This document shows positions 1 to 9,917 of a stretch of DNA of 55,548 nucleotides, in pieces (position 1 is the first letter of the stretch; every line of letters starts with the position of its first letter). Source of the stretch: Pleurotus ostreatus/Saccharomyces cerevisiae fusant. Its lineage: Eukaryota; Opisthokonta. The stretch lies in NCBI GenBank assembly GCA_024196135.1, contig JAMQCK010000130.1, positions 1-55,548 on the forward strand, written 5' to 3'. A program made the translations under genes and the position numbers. The notes beneath the pieces were generated by a model, which saw only the letters and a list, made by a program, of their open reading frames with translations, did no database searches and was not told the origin of the DNA.

Positions 1-1394
1 CGTTTGTACATCCCGGACACCGCAGTCCGAGCTGCACGCTCGTCGGTCCTATCCTCCCGGCGCCGTAGTCGCTAAGATGTTTCGCCGCGATGTCCGCAAG
101 CGCGCGAATGAATACCGGCGAATCGTTCAACGACTCCGCGCGGTGGACCTCCATTCCAAGCTAGCAAAGGATCAGACCCTCTGATGTTGTGAATAGGCGC
201 TTGTACTGCTCACCTCGCGTCCCTCCTTCACGTACTCCAAGTCGAGCTCGTACAGCGTCTCAATGTGATCGCTGGTGAAGGCAATTGGCACAAGCACGAC
301 CTGCTTCCGTCCTAACCGCGCAAGGCCCTTGATAGCGTCGCTCGTCTGTGGGCCCATCCACGCGGAGGGGCCGACCTGCGACTGCCAGGCGAGCCGGTAG
401 GGATTCTGATGCTTGAGGCGCTCCATGACGGCAGCGACAGTCGCAGACACCTCTAGCACATATGGATCGCCGCGGTTAACCACCGACATCGGCAACGAGT
501 GCGCGGAGAAGAGGATTACTGCGTCGCTGCGGTCCGACGGGTGGAACTTGGCCAGCGCCGACTCTACGTTCTGCGCTACGGCCTGCGCGACTGGGTAAGT
601 CCGTGCAGGCTAACGGAGAACACTCAGCGCACCTCAATGAACCCGGGATGCGTCCCCCACCGGTCAATCACACTCCACTCGACCTCGTTCCCGAACTCCC
701 TGCTCCGGCCCTTGCGGTAGAGTTCGTTCAGGCTGCTGCCCGTCGTCGAGCAGCTGTACTGCGGGTACTGCGTGAACGCGACCGCGCGCGTCACGCCGTC
801 CTCCCGCATCTCGCGCGCGGTCTGCTCCGTGAGCGGGTTCGCGTACCGGAACGCGACATACGCCTTATGGGGCGCGGTCTCCGGATGGAGCTCGTCGAGG
901 AGCTTCGCCATGCCCTCCCCCTGCAGGCGCGTGTACTTGAGGATGGGCGAGCCACCGCCGATGTCGGTGTACTGTTGCTCGATCTGGGGCGTGCGCCGCT
1001 TGGCGATTATGGGGGCCGCATAACGCTGGAATGGGAGGGGGATGAGGTCACCGTCAAGGAAGAGGTTCTTGAGGAAATCGTGCGTCTCTGCGACCTGCAG
1101 TGGAGTCAGCTCTGTAGATCTTGACTCCTTCTGTGACCACGTACCGTCGAGGGCCCACCCATGTTCAGCATGACGATGGCTAGGGCGCGTTAGCCCGACC
1201 TCCTGATCTGCGCACTTGTACATTACCCACCTGTAGGACTACATCCCTGTCAGCGCAGGCCTCCTCCAAGTATGCTTCACATACCTTTTTTTGGAGGGGA
1301 ACAACGACGCGAATGTCCTGCGCGTCATCTGCGTCGCCGGGCTAGCCAGCTTCGCCGACGTCCTCGACGCCAAAGCACATCCCCTTGAGGCCAT
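1..1394 (-). CDS. HEM15: Ferrochelatase, C-terminus cut by the window edge
   Basis: Ferrochelatase inserts Fe2+ into protoporphyrin IX, the last step of haem synthesis, on the matrix side of the inner mitochondrial membrane. The spliced protein reads [12 protein letters not shown], then [17 protein letters not shown], a [13 protein letters not shown] stretch, [19 protein letters not shown] and [15 protein letters not shown], all matching yeast Hem15 blocks in order. The catalytic-type His lies in FTSDHIETL. The likely start is the ATG at 1394, giving an Arg/Ser-rich mitochondrial presequence ([15 protein letters not shown]). One or two introns lie between about 1285 and 1181; I could not fix the exact splice there because the frame needs a short internal exon. 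A clean 50-base intron is at 1095-1144. An intron after GREV (near 205-140) leads to the last visible exon, which reads [18 protein letters not shown]. The gene runs off position 1. Confidence 0.93.
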
Positions 1395-1850
1395 TATGAA
1401 GACTATGACGCGGTCTACGGTTCACGCAGGCAAGATGGCAGTCGCGGACAGGAGTGCTGCCGTGTTTGTGGGAAAAGAGCGGTGTATTGGTGAGCTAGTC
1501 GTGACATACGATGAGCAGCGGCGGTAGGCGACGCGATCGGGCGGAGCTGCTCGGCCCGACCAGTTATGCGTGAACTGTGATTTGTCCGTGTCTGCGGTGC
1601 CACAAATGTGCTTGTGGCATTGATAATGTTCGCTCAAAAGTGAAGGCAGCCATAGCAGACGGGATCGTGAAAGCGGGTGTGCGCCGGGAAGGTTCAGTTG
1701 AATTGAAATCGTCAGCCAGTCCAAGGACGTGGAAGGGACATGATGTTCATCGAGCCAGCGGCGTAAATATGTACAGTAGTCTAGTGCCGATGCAGCTAAC
1801 AAGTATAGAATACTACGGGTAGTCGGTATATGTCCGTGCGAGTACCGAAG
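1395..1850. other. Upstream region of ferrochelatase, no gene seen
   Basis: About 450 bases between the ferrochelatase start and the dispersed repeat. Open frames are present on both strands, but they have no recognisable motif and no splice pattern that extends them. It probably holds the ferrochelatase promoter. Confidence 0.4.
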
Positions 1851-1855
1851 GGACT

Positions 1856-2160
1856 CATCGACGCTCATGAGCTCGAGCGGACGAGGCCCTCAGGTGCAAC
1901 TGACCATACGCAAGGCATCCGCTTTCCGCTAGGTCCCCGGAATACCTACACGCACAGCTACAGTTGCCCCGACTCGAAATCCTCACTGGTCGCCTGCCGC
2001 ATGACTCGGGTCCTCGTCCGCCTTGCGTCGCGCGCCCGGAGACGACCTTCGACAACAAGATGGACTCGTGCACACCGTGGCTAGCTGACCTTTATGCCGG
2101 TCCGTTGGAACCTTGGGCAGTGAGAATTGTTCGAGACGGGAAGGACAGGAAGATGAGAAC
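1856..2160. repeat. Dispersed repeat, copy A
   Basis: Colinear with 20215-20500 on the same strand. Matching blocks include 'gcaactgacc / gcagctgacc', 'cccgctttccg', 'cgcgcccggagacgacct / cgcgcccgaagacgacct' and a nearly identical stretch ending 'gggcagtgagaattgttcga'. Divergence is high outside these blocks. No terminal repeats, target-site duplication or transposase frame were found. In both copies a purine-rich tract follows on the same strand. It may be a degenerate non-autonomous element or a duplicated promoter region. Confidence 0.6.
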
Positions 2161-2624
2161 GAAGAGGATAAAAGGGGGTGAATACTGAAACGACTGGTCA
2201 ACCGTGCATCGGCTACAAACTCCCGCACGCGCTGATGTCAGCCGTCCTCTCTACAGCCCACACTGCGTCGCCACGGCCAGTTCCGTAGTGGATCCACTCT
2301 GGGCGCATGGAACGACCCCAGAGAGGAGAGACACGTACGAGCCGACTGGGTTCAGCGACACTTTAAGCCCGGTCCAGGGGAGCGCGGGCGGTGTGGGACC
2401 CCAGAGAGGGTCGAATCGGAGGTAAAATGAGTAGGGGGGGAGAAGTGAGCGAGCCAAAAGGGGGGGAAGAGAAAGAGAAGGGGGAAGGTGATGGGGAAAG
2501 AAGAGAAGGACAGCCGGGTTTTATACGCGACCGTCAAGCTCAACAGCCTTTGTTGATTGTTGATTGTTGATTGCATGATGGTTACGTGAGCTGACCACGT
2601 GATCGTGCACAGATGGGCGCCACA
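2161..2624. other. Non-coding spacer with purine tract and 7-mer tandem repeat
   Basis: The plus strand at about 2420-2515 is almost pure A/G. It is followed by three adjacent copies of a TGATTGT unit at about 2553-2573. No convincing gene was seen. The tract occupies the same place relative to repeat copy A as purine tracts do beside the other copies. Confidence 0.5.
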
Positions 2625-3480
2625 AACGCGGACACGCGAGCCGCGGCTGCTTGGCTTGCGCTTTCATCTTGCCTCCACTGTCTTCTCTGCCCATATTGCG
2701 AGCTCACTTTCTCGCCCTCATCTCGCTCGTGATTACACGATACCATTATCCTTGTGCAACACCCCCTATCTTGGCAGCGAAGCTGAATAGCTCTCTCGGA
2801 TCCGAACTCTTTTGAAGACCCTGGTCATATTCGGAACATCACCTCGCGGACCTTACGGATGCATGAAGAGAGAAGTCAGACTTGCGCCGTAGCCTCTGCC
2901 CCCTACTACGTTTTTTTGGGGTTCGCGTTGTCCAACTCCGCTCATCTACCTCATTTACCGCCCACCACCGGTGCACCAGAATGAAACGTGGTTAGTTTGC
3001 GCTGTCATGGTATCTACGACCAGTCCGTATATCTATGCACCAATCGACAGTGTCTTGCAATTTCTGTCTTTGCTCGTCGAAGGTCCTTCACGGCACGGTT
3101 ATCAGCGATCGGCAGGTGTCCCAAGTTGGCCAATTGCAGATGCGCTGCGTCCCCCGAATCGACGCCTACAACCCTCACCCCATCCTCCATCTCCTCGTCG
3201 CGCCACTCTCCGAGCTCTCACCACTCTCTCAAGGCTAGCCGCGCGTCTCGCATCTTTCCTTGTCCTACCCTCTGCCGCTGCTCACCTATACAAGCCCGCG
3301 AAGCTGAAGCACGCGATCAAGAGGTCGGCGGCGCGGGATTTTAGTCTCAGCGTGGTATACTCCAGGGTGCCCAAGCTGAGTGTCCGTTTTTCATGCCACA
3401 GCGGTCCCAGCGCCGACACGCGAGTAGCCCTGCACGCCCTTCACCGCGGCGTTCGCCCCGAACGCGGAGCACATCGTCAC
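2625..3480 (+). repeat. Segmental duplication, left copy
   Basis: Colinear with 7905-8990. Shared blocks include the 'gcttggctt.cgct.tcatcttgc' start, 'ctctcggat.cg.actctt', the run 'cgatcg.cag.tgtcccaag.tgg' and 'tacgtcccccgaatc.acg'. The homology covers the upstream region and part of the coding region of the RNase III-like gene at 8580-9634. About 200 bases spanning the start codon and most of exon 1 are missing here. Confidence 0.75.
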
Positions 3481-3625
3481 CCGCTTGGAGGATGACCTTG
3501 AACTCGAGGTGCACCAGGATGCGACGGACGCGTCGCCGCTGCACACCGTATCGCTCGCTGACCCCGAGAGGGTGTTCTCCGTGTTGTTTGGGAAGGTTCA
3601 TCTGAGGGAGGGAGGGCTGGTGTGA
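3290..3625 (+). pseudogene. Truncated relic of the single-domain RNase III-like family
   Basis: The peptide KLKHAIKRSAARDFSLSVV matches KHAIKKAAKRDYSLSVV of the gene at 8580-9634. Across a position equivalent to that gene's first intron, the frame TAAFAPNAEH matches TAPSVLNAEA. The remaining frame runs to a TGA at 3623-3625 and diverges from the parent. The exon-1 start and its first roughly 65 codons are absent: the sequence jumps from the upstream leader straight into the KLKHAIK block. The broken 5' end and the missing 'TLLATIDAL' helix suggest decay. A re-used short gene cannot be excluded, because the last 60 codons stay open. Confidence 0.6.
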
Positions 3626-3699
3626 TATTGAAGATGGAGCGCGCTGCCGCCGGCTTTGCGATCGTCGCGTCAGAGCTTCGGCGTATTAATTCCAGTGTA

Positions 3700-4247
3700 C
3701 AGTCGAACCCCTCTTAAGGCATACCCCTCGGTGGAGGGCCGCATGTATGCACTTTATGGGGTTATGTCCTGCGAGGGGTGAACAAACAAGGTCAAACAAA
3801 GTCCGTAAGTCTCCCTTTTGCACAACAATTGTCTTTTTTGAGTCCATTGAAACATGCTCCTCGCTTGAATAGTACCTTCTCTACATCGTGTAGCCCAGGA
3901 ACTGGTGCACATGTCCTCTTCATTATTTGTGGACCGACTTGTAGGTCCATGCTTGACCATGCGTACATGATGTTACCTGCTGTGCGCATTGTAAAGGTCG
4001 TCATAAGCACTTGAATGTGAGAATAGCTTATTCAGAAGCAAAGAACACCTTTTAAAACAAGCTGATAGGTATATAAAAGGCCCAAAGGCCCCTAATTCTT
4101 ATGGGTTTTTCGCCTCAGAGGCCATGCCTTATGCATTATAAGGGGATTATGCCTTCTCCGCGCCCACCGACCCTGTGCCGCCCTGATTTCTATGCCCTCT
4201 GAGGGGTTATGCCTTACAAAGGGCATGCCTTAAGAGGGGTTCGACTG
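3700..4247. mobile_element. Pogo/mariner-type MITE
   Basis: A 548-base element bounded by a perfect 23-base terminal inverted repeat beginning CAGTCGAACCCC (3700-3722) and ending GGGGTTCGACTG (4225-4247). It is flanked by TA on both sides (3698-3699, 4248-4249), the target duplication of Tc1/mariner/pogo elements. CAGTCGAACC-type ends are typical of pogo/Fot1 relatives. Sub-terminal motifs such as 'ggggttatg' recur inside in both orientations. There is no transposase frame, so it is non-autonomous. The perfect termini suggest a recent insertion. Confidence 0.88.
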
Positions 4248-4249
4248 TA

Positions 4250-4620
4250 TTTGTACAGTCTATTCCCCGTAGCATTAATGTTGTATAGTCAACCCAGTAT
4301 TGTAACGATATTGTGCGTCAGCGTAGCCTGTGTGAGCGCGGGGTGCTCGTAGTAGTGGGTGGACGGAAAGGTTGGCAGGGAGAGTCCGGCGCCGTCGTAG
4401 ATACAGAGTGGAGTGCCTATTAGACCCTCGCGCTGGGACACGGCGGGGAGGACATAGACACTGTCTTCATTTCGAATGGCGACTACGGCCTGCGCGTTCG
4501 AGTCGGTGACGCCCTATGTAACCCGTCCGGGAGTGCCTTCGAGAGCAAGGCGACCCATGCCATCGAGTTCGACGGAGATATCTTGCGCGTGGCGGCCGTG
4601 GCGATGCGAGGAGGTAAGAG
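4250..4620. other. Coding-like stretch of unresolved strand
   Basis: Both strands hold plausible open frames with good codon bias. On minus, a frame reads AVVAIRNEDSVYVLPAV and on through FPSTHYYEHPALTQ to a stop. On plus, a frame reads DTVFISNGDYGLRVRVGDAL and on through HAIEFDGDILRVAAVAMRG, then meets a GTAAGA donor. Only one is likely real, and neither matches a family I know. It could be the 3' end of the minus-strand gene starting at 5668, or a separate gene fragment next to the MITE. Confidence 0.35.
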
Positions 4621-5668
4621 GGTACAGGGAGCTTCCTTGGGAGGTACGCCAGACTGGACCGAGTGCGCTTGTTCGCCAGAGTGAGTTCGAGCAGGAGCGT
4701 AGCTAGCGGAGACCGAGGGGCGGAGAGCGTCGCGATGGCGCATAGTGCGAGCGTCTTGAGCGCGAATAGGGACTTGAGGACACAGACGATGAAGTGGGCG
4801 CTGAGGAGCGCGGTGGTAGGGAGACGGGCGATGCGGAGCTGATTGGCGCCGAATAGGTCCAGGTGCGTGACTGGGTCCACTGTGTCGCGGACCGCGAGTA
4901 CGCTGCTGCTGGGGAGCGGAGGCGGATGGTGCATGGGCGTACTTGTTGACTTCAGGCGTAATGTGCGCGACAGGTCCCGCCAGAGAGACCACCTTGGCGA
5001 TGGGCTGCGGACCGTGCAGGGCGCCGTGGAGCACTTCGCTAGAAGAGCGCGTGGATCGATGAGGCGAAGCGGGGACATGAGTGTACGAGGATACGCACTA
5101 CGAAGCCAAAGTAGGACAGACCATCAACATCACCGGCAGCAAGTTCTCCATCGCCCAGTCGTAGGCGACGCGCATCCCGGGGCATTCAGACTCAACAATA
5201 GCGATGGTGGTATAGAGGCGAGTAGGGCTAGGGTCGTCGGAGCCGGAGTAGGCATGAGATCGGAGTTCAGCTTCGATGACCTGGGATGAGCTGAGGCCAT
5301 CGACAAGCGCCTGAGGGGCAAACGTGTCAGAGATGCGATGCGGGTCCACTCCAGCAGCGACGCACGTTCCGCACGCAGTCAGAGACCCTCTGTAAGGCGG
5401 GGCACGATTCCACAACCTCCCACAAAACGTCGATGAAGGCCTTCCGACCAGCTGATGAGAGGTTGGCGGCGCTGTCGCGGTCTTGCAAAGCGTCTTCAAG
5501 GCGGTGTCTCACACTCTTAGAGAGATCGTCGTCGGGAATGAAGTCGACACATGATGGTCGCTGCGTCGCCTTGCCAATCTTGCTCCAGGTGCGATGGAAG
5601 AGAAGCGCTTCCTCCTCGGCTTGTATGCTCATGAAGTGACGAGGAGCTGCGTAGGTGGAGGCTGGCAT
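4483..5668 (-). CDS. Single-domain RNase III-like protein (non-catalytic), 3' end uncertain
   Basis: Exon 1 is 5668-5366 (phase 0), exon 2 is 5310-5099 (212 bases, ending phase 2), and exon 3 begins at 5038. Intron 1 is 55 bases and intron 2 is 60 bases. The exon lengths and phases copy those of the family genes at 8580-9634 and 24161-24963. Key segments are CVDFIPDDDLSKSVRHRLED, AGRKAFIDVLWEVVES (place of the RNase III GD helix), ALVDGLSSSQVIEAELRSH and TTIAIVESECPGMRVAYDWA. The last aligns with the ADxxEA helix, but its acids are absent. Function is unknown; if the fold call is right it cannot cleave RNA in the usual way. An in-frame Met at 5632 is a possible alternative start. Past the conserved core (about residue 210) exon 3 stays open to 4483 with Pro/Ser/Arg-rich sequence, and I doubt all of that tail is translated. 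It is divergent with the gene at 5981 across 312 bases. Confidence 0.6.
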
Positions 5669-5980
5669 GATAAGTTGCTGGAGAGAAAGGTAGATTCCGT
5701 GCTGCTTATGCAGTTCAGAGGTCTGTGGCTAGTGTGGTCGAAGTTCGGACTGAGAGCGATGTGGATTTCCTTCACGAGTCGGGAATGGTTTGGAATCCAT
5801 TGATCAGCCATCGTTCGGATGATCCCGAATCGGGCCGGCGCCTATTCGCGGGCCGGACTTGCCGCCAGCGCTCGAGCGCCTTGTATCCTCCCTCCCGCTG
5901 CCGCCCATCCCCTCGTCTGCGCCTCCTCGTTCAGAATGCCCCCTTCTATAATATCGACCTCTATCTCTACCCAGGAAGAC

Positions 5981-7298
5981 ATGGACGCTTTACCAACAAT
6001 CGACTACCGCCTCATCAACCTGGACACTGGTTACTATCGTCGCCAGGTCTGTGAATCTCGTGGCGCACGCGAGCCCCTCTCATCGTGCAGCTCGACAGAT
6101 GGAACACTTCGAATATTACTGGGGTATGGAGAAAGGGGCACTTGATCTCTCGACACCGCTGAACCATATACAACGTGCGTTGCCCAGTCCACCTCGCGCT
6201 TACGATCCTAACATCTGCACCTAGTTCGCAGCGATATGGCTGAGCGCATGGACCAATCCCTCTGGGCCATCCTTCCTACCAAGAAGACACTCGACGCCAT
6301 CGACTCCTTGTCCGAGTTCAACACGACCGCAGGCATTCACAAAAGGAAGCACTTCACCGAAGTACGTTGCGCGCGTTATGCCTGCATTCAGATACTCACG
6401 ACCCTAGGAACTTCCAGAACAAGAGTATGAATACGAATTCCTATCACTATGCGGCACCAAGCGAGACCGACCGTCGATGTACCTCAAGCGAGGCTCGACT
6501 GTCAGGACGATCAAGAAGGCGTATTCCAAGATGCCGCGTATCAGGTCTCGCGCACATCCCCTCTTCGTGATCTTCCACGCATATAATCAAATCCTGTCTG
6601 GTTATTCGCTCTCGGGCGCGAAAGCGGAGCGACTTATCCACCTTACGAGTGCCGTGATACGCCCGTGGAACAAGTCACCACCTGTCGAGTTCACCGTGGG
6701 GCCCGATGTCTGGCAGAAACACCGACATCCTTCTAGCGATGACGGTTCCGTTGCGCGTGCCCAGCTGAAGACCTGCAATCCTTCGCGCGAGCAGAGGCCG
6801 GAGCGCGCCGCACGCAAGTCTACTCGCGCCCCTTCTCCCCAGCTCATGCATCGCCAGGACAGGCCCTCCATATATGACTATGCACGGCGACGGCCCTCTC
6901 CTCCCAAATCAGCCGTTCTTCCTCGGAGCGCGCGTGCTTCCGAGTCCGGGTCCTCCGACAGCGCCGTCGATGTCAAGTTCTCGCCAACCGACCTCCGAGA
7001 CTGGCTGGAATCTATCAGTCCTAAGCCGAAATCCAAGTCCAAGAACGCATGCCCCCCTTCACCAAAATGCGACGCCGTTCTTGCGCGGTATCGCAAGGAG
7101 TCGGCTCGGGAGCCTCGAAACGCACTGCGCGTCACGCTGATGTATACCACCAGTGGATTGGTGGGCGGGGGCTCGTCCGAGACAAGTCGCTCCATCTACT
7201 GTAGCAACGACTGGGCGATGAATATCTATGACAAGTGTCTCTGGTCATCGAATCCCCCCGAGGGAGCCCAGTTCGACTACATCGACCTCATCCCATGA
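5981..7298 (+). CDS. Unrecognised basidiomycete protein, 386 aa
   Basis: Model: exons 5981-6029, 6091-6174, 6225-6361 and 6408-7298, total 1161 bases, with frames consistent at every junction. The first donor (GTTACT) is weak; the others are GTGCGT and GTACGT. The N-terminal 120 residues look folded (QMEHFEYYWGMEKGALDLS, RMDQSLWAILPTKKTLDAID, EYEYEFLSLCGTKRDRPSMY). A KKAYSKMPRIRSRAHPLFV segment follows. The middle (about residues 200-320) is Ser/Arg/Pro-rich and probably disordered. The C-terminus is hydrophilic with a possible beta region (NALRVTLMYTTSGLVGGG). There is no signal peptide or membrane segment. I do not recognise a family or catalytic motif. It sits between two RNase III-like genes in the accessory region. 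Confidence 0.65.
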
Positions 7299-7904
7299 CC
7301 CCCTGACCCCCAAGCACCCTACGAGGCCCGTTTGGACGACGTACCACGCTCTTCGATCACCCCGCCTCGTTGCAGGTCATAGCGATACCCGACGTTTCAT
7401 TCAGCCTCGGATGAGATCCTCAAGACCGGCGCGCGTCGCCGGTCCATGCTCCCGCGACGTCCTCCCCTTGGCCGCGTCGGTGTGTATGCACGTGTATGAC
7501 CAAGCGACCCATGGGTTCTGTACGAGCGTCTCCTCCAGCCTGGCGGTGGTCACAATACTCGCAGCGCAGCACGCCTGTTGTGAATGACCATCGAAAACCA
7601 TCACACGGCCAAGCTCTTCGCGGTTTCGGGCCGGGCACTCGACTCGAAGTGCGAGAGGGTCGTCCGTGCTTCTGCACACAGAACTGCAACTATGGGTTGC
7701 CGCATCCTGCTTGCGCAAGCGCAGTGGATGTTAACGAAGGCCGTAGTATAGATGTTTGCGTGTATAGCAGTCCCAAGAATGACGAGGCGGCCGCGAAGGT
7801 CTGGCAATCACATCACACCAGACCCACTGGTTATTTCTGCTATTTCCTCCTGTCCAGACCCACGCAACGACACCGAGCGGCTGAGGAAATGGAGATATCA
7901 TGCT
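7299..7904. other. Spacer, no gene seen
   Basis: About 600 bases between the gene ending at 7298 and the right copy of the segmental duplication. Short open frames exist on both strands but have no motif or splice support. It probably holds the 3' untranslated region and intergenic DNA. Confidence 0.35.
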
Positions 7905-8990
7905 GACACGTGAACCGCGCGCGCTTGGCTTACGCTATCATCTTGCTACCATGGGTCATCTCGGTCTTCTTGGTGCATACCCTGAACTCGCTTCTCGTCC
8001 TCTTCTCTTTTCGACTGACTTGGCTCTCTGTGACTTCCATGTAGCGTGCTCGTCTTGGCAGCGAAGCTGGATATTTCTCTCGGATTCGTACTCTTCCGAA
8101 GGCTCAGGTCCATTATCAGGATTCTCCTTGCGAATGCTCCGAATACATCATGTCTCTGGAAACTTACTCGATATGTCCTACTTCATGTCTTCCTCGGAAT
8201 CGCGTTGCTCAGCTTGTCCTTCATCTGCTGACGCGAGGCCTCCAATTGCGAAAACTATGCATTTTTCGCGTGATCTTCTCGAGGCTACGTGTCTACGACC
8301 GATCTGTGTATACACGTCAAGATCATTAGCGTATCCTGCCTGCTCCCCATGCTCTTTGAAGATCGTCTTCGGTACGAGCACACCGGCTGTCAACGATCGC
8401 CAGATGTCCCAAGATGGCTAAGCGCTGACGCGCTACGTCCCCCGAATCAACGGCTTACAATCCTTTCCCCATCCTCCATTCCCTATCTATCTCTCCGCTC
8501 TCCGAGCCCTCAACGCCCGCCCAAGGTTAGCCACACGCCTCACAGTTCGCCTTGTCTGATCCTCAGCCCTAGCTCCTCCATGTCGCGCAACCCCGAGACG
8601 ACGGCGAGGCTCATGGCAGAAGCCATCGAGGACGAAGCCCTCGGGCACTACCTCATGCACTCCACCTTCAATCCGCACAAGCAATACCTATCTCCCCACG
8701 ACTTCATTCCCTCCGAATATAAGCCAGGCGTGCGCGACCGCCTGCGAGAGATCAAGGCGTACGATGAGCAGATCGCGGAGCAGGGCCGCGCGAGGCTGAA
8801 GCACGCGATCAAGAAGGCTGCGAAGCGGGACTACAGTCTCAGCGTGGTGTCCTCGAGGGTTCGCAAGGCGAGTGCTAGTCGTCCGTGCCACATCGCGCTC
8901 GACACTGAAGGTGCGAACCGCTCTGCAGGCCCTCGCTACCGGACTCACCGCGCCGTCCGTCCTGAACGCGGAAGCACGCAAGCACGAGCC
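7905..8990 (+). repeat. Segmental duplication, right copy
   Basis: Colinear partner of 2625-3480, separated from it by about 4.4 kb that now holds the MITE, one RNase III-like gene and the gene at 5981. This copy keeps the complete upstream region and the start of the RNase III-like gene at 8580, so it is the more intact version. Confidence 0.75.
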
Positions 8991-9634
8991 TCACACCCCA
9001 CACATCGACAACTCCGCCTTTACTCTGCTCGCCACAATCGACGCCCTCGACAAGGAGTGCCCGGGCCTGCACGTAGTGGACCGCTGGGTCGCCTCAAACA
9101 TGCTGGAGATGATGACCCACGTCTCCTTCAGGGCCGAATTCCAGTGTGTACTTCTGACAATACCAGTTCTCGCTACTCCTTCCTGACTCGCTACTAGCGA
9201 GGCCGTCATAGACATGCTGGACGACGGTACTTGCAGATTCGAATTCGTACTTCCCCAGCTGGATGTCCTGGCTGCCCCGAAGAGCGGTAAGGACATCCTA
9301 CCCTACGAGCTCGAAAAATACTCACCGGTGAATAGGTAAAGCGTCCAAGAAAGCCCGGAGGCAGGAACGGCGCCGTCGCGAACAAGAACTCGTCGAACAG
9401 GAGAACACCGCGAAGGCCGGTTCCTCGACGCAAACGGTGCGTACGACGCTCCGCTGCCTCTGCTCCTCCGACGTCATGCAGATATCCGACGATTATGAGG
9501 TGCAGCACACGACCTCTGTCATGCCGAGCTCTGCGCTCAAGGAGGAACCACGCCGTCGGGCGGACGCTGGTCTTCGCATGCCCCTCGGTCCGCGCCCTAC
9601 GAACGCCGGTGTGACCAAGAGCTACAAACACTAG
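8580..9634 (+). CDS. Single-domain RNase III-like protein (non-catalytic), 293 aa
   Basis: Model: exons 8580-8858, 8929-9143, 9198-9286 and 9336-9634, total 882 bases, frames consistent. The first intron's donor is weak (GTTCGC); its acceptor (CTCTGCAG at 8928) is fixed by alignment to the paralogue at 24963, both exon 2s being exactly 215 bases. Exon 1 starts MSRNPETTARLMAEAIEDEA and ends with RLKHAIKKAAKRDYSLSVV (GD-helix position, acids lost). Exon 2 has TAPSVLNAEARKHEP and FTLLATIDALDKECPG, equivalent to the 'L-N-N-x-x-L' and 'ADxxEA' helices. The C-terminal 100 residues are highly charged (ASKKARRQERRRREQELVEQ). There is no membrane segment. The RNase III assignment rests on helix pattern plus shared intron positions, not on the catalytic motif. 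Confidence 0.68.
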
Positions 9635-9917
9635 AGTACCGGTCTCCTACGTACTCGTCTCCACTTGCGTCCATCCTATCCCGCACGTACACACTTGTAT
9701 AGTACCCTCCACATCGCTCAGCCCAAACTACGCCCCATCGACATATTTCAGCCTATTTATCTTTAATTTCATGACGCGACCGTTCATTCACGCCGCTTTG
9801 TCTGCACGATTTTCATAGAAGTCAGTGTACATGGGATAGTATCAATACAATAGTGAGTACGTTAGTCTGTGCATGCATTGAAGACGGTATAAATATTGCC
9901 ATGATGGATCGTCGTTC

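Noticed and set aside
1422..1868. 148-codon minus-strand frame upstream of ferrochelatase
   Set aside because: No motif and no continuity with the ferrochelatase presequence; position fits a promoter.
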